A stretch of 26,188 nt of DNA from a virus. The position numbers were made by a program, and so were the translations under genes. Shown here piece by piece: positions 3,935-11,678 of the stretch; the first letter of the stretch is position 1; each line of letters begins with the position of its first letter. Below the pieces are notes generated by a model. The model was not told where the DNA came from. It did no database searches and was given only the letters and a program-made list of their open reading frames with translations. The DNA lies in the IMG/VR virus record IMGVR_UViG_3300029319_000427, positions 1 to 26,188 of that record; one strand, written 5' to 3'.

Positions 3935-4401
3935 TCCAACCAAGGTGTGTAAGTAACTTTACCGTTAACTCTTTGTGCACGTAGCCATTGCTGTCTATTT
4001 TGATTACGTGAGTATGAGCAGTGTATCCAGCCCGATGTTGGTTCGCCGTCTTTGTAAAATTCGAGTATGCCTTGATCTACTTCTAAGTTCTGTCTAATCC
4101 ATCTTGCAAGTTCTCTATTGTCTACACCAGGTATTTCAAAATCTGCAGCAGCTGCTTCGTTGTCTGCCACGTGTTGGCTGTTAATCGAACTTCCAATTTC
4201 TATGCACAGCTGAGCACAACGGAAGCCTGATGATATAATTAATGGTTTATCGTAATGAGATCTAATAGGTTGCAATACATTTACTGCAAGAGCTTTTAAA
4301 TTTTCTATTTGCTCTGGTGATGGATTGTTATTAATACCTTTACGTTCGGCTGTTTGTGATTTAGTTAACTCATCAAGAGTTATGTTTGCTGTTAGTTTCA
4401 T
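3931..4401 (-). CDS. M15-family zinc peptidase, probable endolysin
   Basis: The protein is a D-Ala-D-Ala carboxypeptidase-like M15 enzyme. It contains LIISSGFRC at 54-62, then SQHVADNEAAAADFE at 75-89 (zinc ligands His77 and Asp87) and GWIHCSY at 124-130 (His127, third ligand). Glu113 or nearby acidic residues could be the base. In phages this family cuts peptidoglycan cross-bridges at lysis. The 156-residue length is normal for a single-domain M15 endolysin. There is no signal peptide, so release would depend on a holin, for which membrane-protein genes lie directly upstream. Confidence 0.88.
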   Translation of the reverse strand: MKLTANITLDELTKSQTAERKGINNNPSPEQIENLKALAVNVLQPIRSHYDKPLIISSGFRCAQLCIEIGSSINSQHVADNEAAAADFEIPGVDNRELARWIRQNLEVDQGILEFYKDGEPTSGWIHCSYSRNQNRQQWLRAQRVNGKVTYTPWLE

Positions 4402-4403
4402 AA

Positions 4404-4616
4404 TTATTCTAATATTAACGATTTTATTGTCTTTGTGCCATCAATATTTTCTTCTAAATTTGCTTTAGATCTAACACATTTATATTGTATATTTTCTTTA
4501 TATTGACGTTCTGCAACACGCTTATGACGTAAACATGTAGCCATGTTTTCTTGTATTCTGTGCTCCTTAATATCAGGGCCTATAAACATGAGGAGGGCTA
4601 TAATTTCTGCGACCAT
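4404..4616 (-). CDS. 70-aa membrane-anchored protein of the lysis region
   Basis: The N-terminus (MVAEIIALLMFIGPDIKEHR) is a short hydrophobic segment, either a signal anchor or a cleaved signal. Then follows a polar helix with two Cys (ATCLRHK, QYKCVRSK) that could pair outside the cytoplasm. It sits between a TM/coiled-coil gene and the endolysin, joined by a TAATG junction upstream and a 2-base gap downstream. It may be an i-spanin-like or other lysis accessory protein. This is inferred from position; no named family is recognised. Confidence 0.68.
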   Translation of the reverse strand: MVAEIIALLMFIGPDIKEHRIQENMATCLRHKRVAERQYKENIQYKCVRSKANLEENIDGTKTIKSLILE

Positions 4617-5026
4617 TATTTGCTCCCGTTCTGGTAGATTATTTCTCTGTTTTTATCTTTTAACATTTCAATATCTTTAAGAACTTTATCCATTTGTTTT
4701 TGTAAAAACTCAATATTAATTCTGTTGTTCATCATTTTATCAAGTTGTAAATTAATCTTATCCACGGACTTATACAAATCCTCCAACATCATAAATTGCT
4801 CGCTGTCTGCGGGTAAAGATCCCATTTCTCCACGTGGCCATTTTATTCTAAACTCTGTGTTCTCTTCAAGGTCTTTTTCCATAATTTTAATTTTAGTGTC
4901 AGCTATGTTTAATCTTTCTACAATTTGAAAATAACCCATTGTGCCGAGTGCAACGATGATTATTAAACTAACAACCGTCTTCATCGGCATCTGTACGGCA
5001 GCGGATTCTGATATTTTTAGTGCCAT
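4616..5026 (-). CDS. 136-aa single-TM, coiled-coil protein
   Basis: Residues 1-14 are a short N-terminal arm (MALKISESAAVQMP), 15-33 form a transmembrane helix (MKTVVSLIIIVALGTMGYF), and 34-57 and 85-130 are long coiled-coil-like helices. Between lies a conserved-looking motif (TEFRIKWPRGEMGSLPADSE at 57-76). The 'FRIKWPRGE.GSLPADSEQF' motif is known to me from hypothetical proteins of many marine phages, including cyanophages. N-in/C-out topology with a periplasmic coiled coil resembles an inner-membrane spanin subunit, but the WPRGE block is not a spanin feature. The location next to the endolysin supports a lysis role. Confidence 0.78.
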   Translation of the reverse strand: MALKISESAAVQMPMKTVVSLIIIVALGTMGYFQIVERLNIADTKIKIMEKDLEENTEFRIKWPRGEMGSLPADSEQFMMLEDLYKSVDKINLQLDKMMNNRINIEFLQKQMDKVLKDIEMLKDKNREIIYQNGSK

Positions 5027-5280
5027 TAGTTTGCTAGTGGATTTTTGCTACTCGCTTTCAGTTCTTGTATTTCCAATTCTAATACTTGAATTGTTTTTTG
5101 TAGAACTGCAATGTCTTTTTTATTCTCACCTAATACTTGTACTATTGGATCTGGATTAAATGCTTCCATACTATCTAACTTAGACATTACTTCACCATAC
5201 TTAATAAACCCAGCACCTATTGCACCTAAGACACCAATTAAAGCAGCCACTCCTGCTAATTGTTCTTTTATTTTACCCAT
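5026..5280 (-). CDS. 84-aa TM plus coiled-coil protein, possible holin
   Basis: Residues 8-26 are a Gly/Ala-rich transmembrane helix (LAGVAALIGVLGAIGAGFI), followed by a soluble part with a coiled coil at 52-76 (ENKKDIAVLQKTIQVLELEI). A small, Gly/Ala-rich single-pass protein upstream of the endolysin is a candidate pinholin or spanin-type protein. It overlaps the preceding gene by 8 bases and forms a TAATG junction with the next. No named family is recognised, so the lysis role is contextual. Confidence 0.68.
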   Translation of the reverse strand: MGKIKEQLAGVAALIGVLGAIGAGFIKYGEVMSKLDSMEAFNPDPIVQVLGENKKDIAVLQKTIQVLELEIQELKASSKNPLAN

Positions 5281-6784
5281 TTGTTAATACCTCTATCTCT
5301 CTTATCAATTTTTGTTTTTCAAGTCTAATACTATTAATCTCGTTTTGTTTAGTAAAAATAGGGTCATTTTGTTGATATTCTGCAAGATTTCTAGTGTAGA
5401 TTAACCTGTTGTCGAATATATTTAATTGATCCTCATATATCTTTTCTTCTTTATAAAACGGAACATTATAAGTTAACAAGATAGAATTGTCTACCATTGC
5501 GTTTATTTTTATAAAATTTTTTGCTTGCAAATTTTTGTCTATTTCTTTAATCTTTTCGTCAATTTTATCTAAAGTTTTAACAAGTCTTGCATCTGCTTTA
5601 GCCTCACGTATTTTTTCTTTTTGTTCTTTTCTACTCTCTGTCTTAGATTCGGCTGTTCTAGTAGGCTCTTCGCTATTGGATTCCTCTGCAATTTCTTCTG
5701 TTTTTTCTTCTTCTTTTTCTTCATTTTCTACCACCTCCATTTGCTTGTTCATTATGGGTTTTTCTTCTTTTTCCTCTTTTAATTCTTCAAATTCCTCAAC
5801 CACTTCCATAACCATCTCTTCTTTTTCTTCTATAAACTCTTCAAATTCTTCTACTATTTCCATAGGCATCTCTTCTTTTAATTCTTCAAATGTTTCTAAT
5901 ACTTCTAACTTGGTCATTTTAGGTTCTTCTTCCATAGGAGGTGGTAACATTTCTATTATCTCAAATATTTCAAACACCTCTTCCATTTCAATTTCTTCTT
6001 TAATTTCAAATTCTTCTTTAAAATTTAATTCTACGATTTGTTCTATTTCTTCAAACTCTTCAAATAGTTCTTCAAATACTTCTGTTATTTCTGTTTGTAT
6101 TGCTGGTGGTAATGGTGTGTAATCAATATCCAATAATGTTGCTGTAAGTTCTGCACCAACCAAATTGGGCCCTATGGCTGCTGTAGAACTAGTATTGCCA
6201 CCATCTATTCCTCGCCACTCCCAACTCCAGTTTCTTGCTCCTGTGCCATTATGAATAACGGTATCTGTGTAAGTAAATGTATTGCTATAATAGCCAGCAT
6301 CATTATTTCTATTTTGAGTTACGCTGCCTAAAACACCATTAGATTCATCTAATATTTTTACAGTTGTTGAGTAACTATCTCTTTGTCCACCACCAGAAGA
6401 TGCTTGACCACATTGGTGAGCAGATCCCACCCACTCACAGTTTTGTACTTCTGTTGTAGAGTTTAATCTTACTCCGCCATCTAAACTGTTCGCTGTAGTT
6501 GTAAACTGACCACTGTTTTCTTTTTCTGTTGTGATGTTTAATAAAGAACCATTTGCAGATACAGTCCCTGTTCCTGTCGCCTCTATCTCGTTTGGATAGT
6601 ATGTTGTGCCAGACATTGTCCAATTACTAGTGCTGTTAAAACCATCAATAGAGCCACTAGAATTTTGTAAACTAGTTTGTCCTGTGCCTGCGTTGGGTAA
6701 TAGATTGCCTGATGTAGCTGTCTCTGCGTTACTTTTTAGTGTTATCGATAACAGGATCAATAATGATAGCGTTAGCTTTAGCAT
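5273..6784 (-). CDS. 503-aa exported protein with a Glu-rich, Asp-free segment
   Basis: Residues 1-20 are a signal peptide (ending LKSNA, cleavage before ETAT). Residues 21-222 are Ser/Thr/Gly/Asn-rich with alternating hydrophobics, suggesting a beta-sandwich (NLLPNAGTG at 27-35; two Cys in CEWVGSAHQC at 116-125). Residues 231-370 hold 59 Glu and no Asp in 140 positions, with repeated EEFEELKEE-like phrases. Residues 380-425 are a basic coiled coil, and a final helical part ends at 503. AGGAGG lies 3 bases before the ATG, inside the end of the upstream gene (56-base overlap). The protein should be periplasmic or outer-surface. No function is recognised; a virion, lysis-stage or surface-modifying role is possible. 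Confidence 0.75.
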   Translation of the reverse strand: MLKLTLSLLILLSITLKSNAETATSGNLLPNAGTGQTSLQNSSGSIDGFNSTSNWTMSGTTYYPNEIEATGTGTVSANGSLLNITTEKENSGQFTTTANSLDGGVRLNSTTEVQNCEWVGSAHQCGQASSGGGQRDSYSTTVKILDESNGVLGSVTQNRNNDAGYYSNTFTYTDTVIHNGTGARNWSWEWRGIDGGNTSSTAAIGPNLVGAELTATLLDIDYTPLPPAIQTEITEVFEELFEEFEEIEQIVELNFKEEFEIKEEIEMEEVFEIFEIIEMLPPPMEEEPKMTKLEVLETFEELKEEMPMEIVEEFEEFIEEKEEMVMEVVEEFEELKEEKEEKPIMNKQMEVVENEEKEEEKTEEIAEESNSEEPTRTAESKTESRKEQKEKIREAKADARLVKTLDKIDEKIKEIDKNLQAKNFIKINAMVDNSILLTYNVPFYKEEKIYEDQLNIFDNRLIYTRNLAEYQQNDPIFTKQNEINSIRLEKQKLIREIEVLTNG

Positions 6785-7337
6785 TTGCCTCCTCTATAAT
6801 TTTTAATTCTTTTACATATAAATCATAGTCCGGTCTTAACTTGTCATATTTTTCCCAAGCTTTTGTTGCTTTTTTTCCTATCTGCCCTTCAAAAGGACAC
6901 GGTGTGCCTGCATGATGCATGGCTTGAAATACTCTTTCGTCTTGACAAAGCATACTTACAGCTGCAACTTTCATACCTTGATTTGATAGTTCTCTTGCTA
7001 ATTTTATTCTCTCACAATTTTTATCTCTAAAATGTTTACCAGCTGACACACCAAGACCAAAAGTTTGAACACCAGCTGATACACCTACAGCACAAATATC
7101 CATACCACCTGCATTTATGTTTGGAGCAGATGATGTTGGAGGTGCTGATCTAATGTTAGATGTTGTATTGTTAGTTGTAGTTGAACTAGAACTAGATCCA
7201 GACTCATATGTTGTAGCGTTTGTGTAACCACCAGTTATAGAGGTGTTTGACCCACTTGTGTTATTTTGAGTCGTATCTGCAAAAACAGATGTTGTTAACA
7301 AAACAACTATTGCTAAAAGCAAACTTATTTTGTTCAT
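6729..7337 (-). CDS. 202-aa exported protein with Ser/Thr/Asn-rich region and Cys domain
   Basis: The start at ATG 7337 (TAATG with the preceding gene) gives a signal peptide MNKISLLLAIVVLLTTSVFA. Next comes a low-complexity Thr/Ser/Asn stretch, then a conserved-looking domain: GGMDICAVGVSAGVQTFG, CERIKLARELSNQGMKVAA, SMLCQDERVFQAMHHAGTPC. Four Cys could make two disulfides in the periplasm. The 'CERIKL...GMKVAAVS..CQD.RVF.AM..AGTPCP' block is one I know from hypothetical proteins of SAR11-type phages, always with a signal peptide. The role is unknown. The last 56 bases also code for the signal peptide of the next gene in another frame. Confidence 0.8.
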   Translation of the reverse strand: MNKISLLLAIVVLLTTSVFADTTQNNTSGSNTSITGGYTNATTYESGSSSSSTTTNNTTSNIRSAPPTSSAPNINAGGMDICAVGVSAGVQTFGLGVSAGKHFRDKNCERIKLARELSNQGMKVAAVSMLCQDERVFQAMHHAGTPCPFEGQIGKKATKAWEKYDKLRPDYDLYVKELKIIEEANAKANAIIIDPVIDNTKK

Positions 7338-7438
7338 TAACACTCACAGTTCTCACAAGTACAAACGCCATATTCATCTGCATGAAGATCTTCAGAACAA
7401 TGACATTCATGATTACATTTACTACAATTTTTATTCAT
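7337..7438 (-). CDS. 33-aa cysteine-rich micro-protein
   Basis: The peptide has 8 Cys in 33 residues: CSKC, CHC, then a spacer LHADEYGV, then CTCENCEC. It also has two His and many acids. That pattern can hold a metal cluster (two zinc sites or metallothionein-like). The central 'DLHADEYGVCTC' phrase is familiar to me from tiny ORFs in marine phages, which supports a real gene. It starts inside the last codons of the upstream 21-aa ORF and ends in a TAATG junction. Metal binding is seen from residues; the role is unknown. Confidence 0.72.
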   Translation of the reverse strand: MNKNCSKCNHECHCSEDLHADEYGVCTCENCEC

Positions 7439-7496
7439 GTTTTTTAAACAACCACTCTGTGTATCTTTTCCACAGGTTTTTAATCCATTTAATCAT
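7431..7496 (-). CDS. 21-aa basic amphipathic micro-peptide
   Basis: The ATG at 7496 has GAGGAG 8 bases upstream, better than most genes here, and overlaps the stop of the 216-aa gene. The peptide (MIKWIKNLWKRY then TEWLFKKHE) has three Trp, seven Lys/Arg and hydrophobics spaced for an amphipathic helix. The strong ribosome binding site may instead serve the Cys-rich ORF that starts inside its last codons. Membrane-surface binding is plausible; expression is unproven. Confidence 0.45.
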   Translation of the reverse strand: MIKWIKNLWKRYTEWLFKKHE

Positions 7497-8139
7497 TTTT
7501 TTTCTCCTCAATTTCATAGAAGAACTTATCAGTGTCTTCCGTTTTCCATTTACGAGTGTCCTCTACATTCCATTCGGATGTTTGGACTTTCCAATCAGGA
7601 ACTTCATCTTTAACTGTAAAAGATGGTATATCCCATATTAGTCTATTGTTTGGCTGAGCCGCATAGTTGCCATCGTCTAAAGCAAGTATGTGTGCGCACT
7701 TATGTTCGTGCGGAATTTCAGAATGATCTGTATCTATTATATTACTCTCTGGGTGAGCAAAGTCAACTGTGAAAAGATAAGCACCTGCGTGCCATTTTTT
7801 ATCTTTTCCTATGTATTTACCAGATTGTCCGTCTAAGATATCCCAACTAGTAACAGCAGGATAATAACTGAAAGAATTCCATAACTCCAACTCGTCCAGT
7901 CTATACCTAGGAACGTCCTCTGGTTTAAACCCTCTTTGAATAAACGCAGAAATTGGAAGTCTATAGAAAATCGCGCCGTTTTCCATAATTGCATGAAATA
8001 AAATTGGACGACCCGTAATGCAGGTAATACCAAAGATAATGCAATCTTCAACTTCGCCATGATGTTTTTTAAGGTCATATAAATATTCTCTCCTTATTTG
8101 AGAGTATGTTACAGGAATATTTGCATTTAAATAAGCCAT
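7489..8139 (-). CDS. 216-aa conserved phage protein, unknown
   Basis: A soluble protein beginning MAYLNANIPVTYSQIRREYL and containing HGEVEDCIIFGITCITGRP, HAIMENGAIFYRLP, SYYPAVTSWD, HEHKCAHILALDDGNYAAQP and a Trp-rich tail (WKVQTSEWNVED). This whole layout is one I recognise from conserved hypothetical proteins of marine phages, consistently near DNA-replication genes. I know no function. Conserved His/Asp/Glu clusters (HEHKC, DDGN) would allow a metal site, but no catalytic motif is clear. It follows the polymerase gene by two bases and is probably co-transcribed with it. Confidence 0.82.
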   Translation of the reverse strand: MAYLNANIPVTYSQIRREYLYDLKKHHGEVEDCIIFGITCITGRPILFHAIMENGAIFYRLPISAFIQRGFKPEDVPRYRLDELELWNSFSYYPAVTSWDILDGQSGKYIGKDKKWHAGAYLFTVDFAHPESNIIDTDHSEIPHEHKCAHILALDDGNYAAQPNNRLIWDIPSFTVKDEVPDWKVQTSEWNVEDTRKWKTEDTDKFFYEIEEKKND

Positions 8140-8141
8140 AA

Positions 8142-9986
8142 TTAATCATTAATTGTTCCCCAGTTTTTGCCTGATTCATAGTCTACTTTGTTAGGGATTT
8201 CTAACTTAACAGCATTCTCCATAATCTCAACAATTTTTTTAGCTTGCTCTGGAGATTCTACAGAAATATCTAACTCATCATGTATTTGTATGTGCGCTAC
8301 AATGCCTTCTTTGTATAAATCTAACATAGATTTTTTTGTCATGTCAGCAGCAGAACCTTGTATTAATTTATTTAATGCTTTGTAAGTATAAGCACGCTTG
8401 ATGCCTGGTCCATGTTCCTGGACAGCTTGATCAAATGGTAATGCTTTGTGCATACCAAAACTATTTGGTTCCCATAAATGAAACCGGCATAATCTACCAA
8501 GTAACGTTCTTATTTGTCCTCGTTGTTGTGCTCTATTAGATACAGACTTCATTAACGATTTAACAAATGGAACTCTGCTATGATAAATATTAAATAGTTC
8601 TTCAGCTTTATCTTTACTAACACCTAACTCTGCTTGTAATTTTGCTTTACCCATACCATAAAATAATCCAAGATTAATTGTTTTTGCTGCAGATCTTGGT
8701 ATGTCTGCCATCTTTGCAACAATAGTGTGAAAATCTGCATCTCCATCATCATATGCTTCTTTAACACCAAACACACTTGTGTCTTGGTCTAGGGATGCGT
8801 AGTGAACTACTAGTCTTGGTTCTTGTTGACTGTAATCAAAGCATCCCCACTCGCAACCTGATTCTGGTATGAAAAGGGATCGAATCAGTGGACCGAGGTC
8901 TTTATTACGAGCAGGAATTTGTTGTAAATTAGGGTTAGAATATGAAAATCTACCAGTAACTGTACCACCTTGGTCAGATCTTATTTGGTTAATATCCGCA
9001 TGTATTCTACCTTTATGTTCATATTTTATAATTGTATCTATAAATGTTGTATGTGCCTTGTTTATTTCTCTAGCTTTTGCTATCTTCTTAACTAAAGGAT
9101 GTTCATGATTAGACAGAAAGTTTTTGGTAAATGATGGTGCCTGTGTTTTCTCAGTTCTTTCGTAAGGTAATTTTAATTTGTCAAAAACTTTGGCAATCGA
9201 TCTTGCTGCCCATATTTGACATTCTTCTCCTGTCTCTTTTGTTACTTCTGATAATAATTGTTTTTCTTGTTCACTTAACTGTTGTTTCAATTTATGAGCG
9301 GATTCGGTATCGACACGCACCCCTTTAAATCTCATATCAACTAAACATGGAAATAAATCTGTTTCTAAATCAAATATAGAATTTAAATCTTGGCTGTTTA
9401 TTTCTTTTTGCATAACTTTCCATAAAGCCAGAGTAAGTTCCGCGTCTCGTTCTGCGTAATTACCTACATATAATGCGGGTAATTTCCACATATCTGCTTT
9501 AGGATCTACACCCCATTCTTGTGCTGCATTAGTTAACTCTGTTTCATTTTTACCTTGACCAACATAATCCCAACCTAAACTATTAAGATCATATCTATAT
9601 CTGTTTTCGTTTACCAAAGATGCAGCTATCATTGTGTCATAAATTCTACCATTTATTTTAAATCCCATAGCTCTTATCCAACAAACATCATACATTGCAT
9701 TGTGAAATATTTTATCTGCTGTTGACTCACAAATATCTTTAAACCATTTCATAACTAAATCTTTATCAAGATTACCACCACCTTCGTGATCAAATGGAAA
9801 ATAGCCTGAGTAACCATCTGTAGCTACAGCTATACCTACAACTTTACCTCTACCCACAACAGAACCTGTTCCTAATTTTTTTAAATCAGGATCATACGTT
9901 TCTAAGTCAATAGCTATTTCTTCAGCATGTCGTAGATCTGGAAACTCTGTAGGTTTAACCCATTCTGTCTGTGCTTTAAATATCAT
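8142..9986 (-). CDS. polA: Family A DNA polymerase with 3'-5' exonuclease
   Basis: The 614-residue protein has the proofreading domain (DLET at 27-30; HNAMYDVCW at 95-103 with Asp100; YAERDAEL at 177-184 with Asp181) and a polymerase domain: motif A FDYSQQEPR at 383-391, motif B RSAAKTINLGLFYGMG at 431-446, motif C HDELD at 569-573. No N-terminal 5' nuclease is present, as usual in phages. The residue matching E. coli Phe762 is Leu439 (KTINL). The start ATG overlaps the DUF3310 stop. It replicates phage DNA together with the adjacent AEP primase and SF1 helicase. All catalytic acids are intact. Confidence 0.96.
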   Translation of the reverse strand: MIFKAQTEWVKPTEFPDLRHAEEIAIDLETYDPDLKKLGTGSVVGRGKVVGIAVATDGYSGYFPFDHEGGGNLDKDLVMKWFKDICESTADKIFHNAMYDVCWIRAMGFKINGRIYDTMIAASLVNENRYRYDLNSLGWDYVGQGKNETELTNAAQEWGVDPKADMWKLPALYVGNYAERDAELTLALWKVMQKEINSQDLNSIFDLETDLFPCLVDMRFKGVRVDTESAHKLKQQLSEQEKQLLSEVTKETGEECQIWAARSIAKVFDKLKLPYERTEKTQAPSFTKNFLSNHEHPLVKKIAKAREINKAHTTFIDTIIKYEHKGRIHADINQIRSDQGGTVTGRFSYSNPNLQQIPARNKDLGPLIRSLFIPESGCEWGCFDYSQQEPRLVVHYASLDQDTSVFGVKEAYDDGDADFHTIVAKMADIPRSAAKTINLGLFYGMGKAKLQAELGVSKDKAEELFNIYHSRVPFVKSLMKSVSNRAQQRGQIRTLLGRLCRFHLWEPNSFGMHKALPFDQAVQEHGPGIKRAYTYKALNKLIQGSAADMTKKSMLDLYKEGIVAHIQIHDELDISVESPEQAKKIVEIMENAVKLEIPNKVDYESGKNWGTIND

Positions 9987-10242
9987 TTTGTTTTTTCCAT
10001 TTCTTATAACCTTCAGCCCAAGATTCTTTTTTATTTTCTGAATAATCTCGTTCTAAAATCATTTCTAGATAATGTATTGCCTTTTTAATATCTTCTTCCT
10101 TTCCTTTGGCAGAATGTCTGCATATATATTTTATAGCCGATGCCTCTGCAAAAAGCAACCTGTTCTTGTTTATAAACTCACTCGGCTGCACGACCATTGA
10201 TTGATAGTGATTCCCGCCGACCTGTTTTTTGTACACACTCAT
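9976..10242 (-). CDS. DUF3310 (SaV-like) protein
   Basis: The 88-residue protein matches DUF3310: QVGGNHYQSMVVQPSEFINK at 7-26, then an Ala/Ile/Lys helix with YICRHSAKGK (38-47) and DIKKAIHYLEMIL. These proteins are common next to phage replication genes and are sometimes suggested to act as small nucleotide kinase-associated or regulatory proteins; the function is not settled. AAGGAG stands 8 bases before the ATG, inside the end of the helicase gene, and an ATGA junction joins the two. Confidence 0.9.
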   Translation of the reverse strand: MSVYKKQVGGNHYQSMVVQPSEFINKNRLLFAEASAIKYICRHSAKGKEEDIKKAIHYLEMILERDYSENKKESWAEGYKKWKKQNDI

Positions 10243-11678
10243 ATTTTATACTCCTTCTTTTTGTTTTTACATTTTATTAAATACAAATTATCTATGGTTC
10301 GTGTAACACCTACGTACCAGACTCTTTGTTCCTCATCATATTTTTCTTTCGATCTTTTTGATCCTTTCAAAGTATTTTCTGTTTGATTTAAATATAATAT
10401 AACATTAGTTGCTTCTCCTCCTTTTGCTCCATGTATTGTAGATATTTTTATTCTAGGTGGTTTTGATAAATCTTCTCCATTAACAAACATAGATTTTACA
10501 TAATCAAGTTGATGAAATGGAACTTTAACAAAAGCTTCATACCAAGGTTTATTAAACTCTGGTTTCTTATCATCTAATCTTTCTATAACTTTTTGTTCTA
10601 AAATTTCTGGTAGTTTTTCACCTCCCTGCATTCTCTTAAAATTATTTATATCTTCATACAAACCTTTACCTATGCTGTTGCCTTGACTGCTTTCAAAAAA
10701 ATAACCCTTTCTTTTAAGATAAGAAGAAATAGGTTTTAATAATGATTTTGTTCGTGTTAAAATTAACCATTGCCCTTGAGATATGTCTATATCAGCTAGC
10801 TTAAAACGTTGATTTATATGGCCAATCTCAGATTTAGGTAAGTATTGTTTATCTAATCTTGTGTTAATTCTTTCTATAATATCTAAAGCCTTCTGTTGAA
10901 TAAGTTGTGGCACTCTTTTTGATTTTGTTAATGGTATTTGTTTTGCTTGCCAGTTTATAAATGAATTAACATCAGCTCCTGCCCAACCAAATATTGCTTG
11001 ATCGTCATCTCCAGCAATCCATACATCATTACAATAACCGTCTTCTAGTTTTTTTATCATAGCCCATTGTATTAAAGATAAATCTTGAGCTTCATCTACA
11101 AATATAACTTCAAATTTAGGAGCTGTGCCTTTTGGTCCTAAAAATTTATCTAACATGTCGGTGTAATCAATTAAACCATACACATTTTTATAGTTGTTTA
11201 TTTCTTTATCTATAGCTTCTAACTTATCTCTTTGAATTTTACCAAGATGTTCGTTTAAATTATATTGATCTAGCACACTAATTTGTTTTACTCTAGCTAA
11301 ACTTATTAAACTTAAATACTCACTGTCTGACGTAAATATTCCATTCCATTCATTCTTTTCGTACGCTGCATATTTTATTTGTACACCACATGTCTCACCT
11401 ATTTTTTTATAATTACCTTCTTGCATTACGTTTTCTTCTTTTAATCCTAGTCTTGTAAATGCCAACGAATGTAATGTTTGAAAATATTTTATATCTTTTT
11501 TATCTAACGTAGGGTTTCTTTTTAAAAATCTATCTCTAGCTTCGTTTGCAGCTTTACGTGTAAAAGAAAAATAACCTATTTTATCTAATGGCACTCCTTT
11601 GTTAACATAGTTTGTTACTTCATTTAGAAGTGTGTATGTTTTACCTGTTCCTGGTGGTCCTATAACTTTGTATCTCAT
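10239..11678 (-). CDS. SF1 (UvrD/Dda-like) DNA helicase
   Basis: Superfamily 1 motifs are in order: I GPPGTGKT at 7-14; Ia FSFTRKAANEA at 37-47; Ib TLHSLAF at 68-74; II FVDEAQDL at 193-200; III GDDDQAIFGWAGAD at 223-236; IV ILTRTK at 306-311; V TIHGAKGGEA at 414-423; VI YVGVTR at 455-460. The 479-residue length is short for UvrD and close to phage Dda-like helicases. It should unwind DNA 3'-5' or 5'-3' (polarity cannot be read here) using ATP, at forks or in recombination. TAATG and ATGA junctions tie it to the primase and DUF3310 genes. Confidence 0.93.
   Translation of the reverse strand: MRYKVIGPPGTGKTYTLLNEVTNYVNKGVPLDKIGYFSFTRKAANEARDRFLKRNPTLDKKDIKYFQTLHSLAFTRLGLKEENVMQEGNYKKIGETCGVQIKYAAYEKNEWNGIFTSDSEYLSLISLARVKQISVLDQYNLNEHLGKIQRDKLEAIDKEINNYKNVYGLIDYTDMLDKFLGPKGTAPKFEVIFVDEAQDLSLIQWAMIKKLEDGYCNDVWIAGDDDQAIFGWAGADVNSFINWQAKQIPLTKSKRVPQLIQQKALDIIERINTRLDKQYLPKSEIGHINQRFKLADIDISQGQWLILTRTKSLLKPISSYLKRKGYFFESSQGNSIGKGLYEDINNFKRMQGGEKLPEILEQKVIERLDDKKPEFNKPWYEAFVKVPFHQLDYVKSMFVNGEDLSKPPRIKISTIHGAKGGEATNVILYLNQTENTLKGSKRSKEKYDEEQRVWYVGVTRTIDNLYLIKCKNKKKEYKI

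Noticed and set aside
5487-6122. Long plus-strand open frame (211 codons, Ser/Phe-rich)
   Set aside because: It mirrors the Glu-rich tract of the minus-strand 503-aa gene; runs of GAA/GAG read in reverse give TTC/TCT with few stops. No ribosome binding site or signal supports it.
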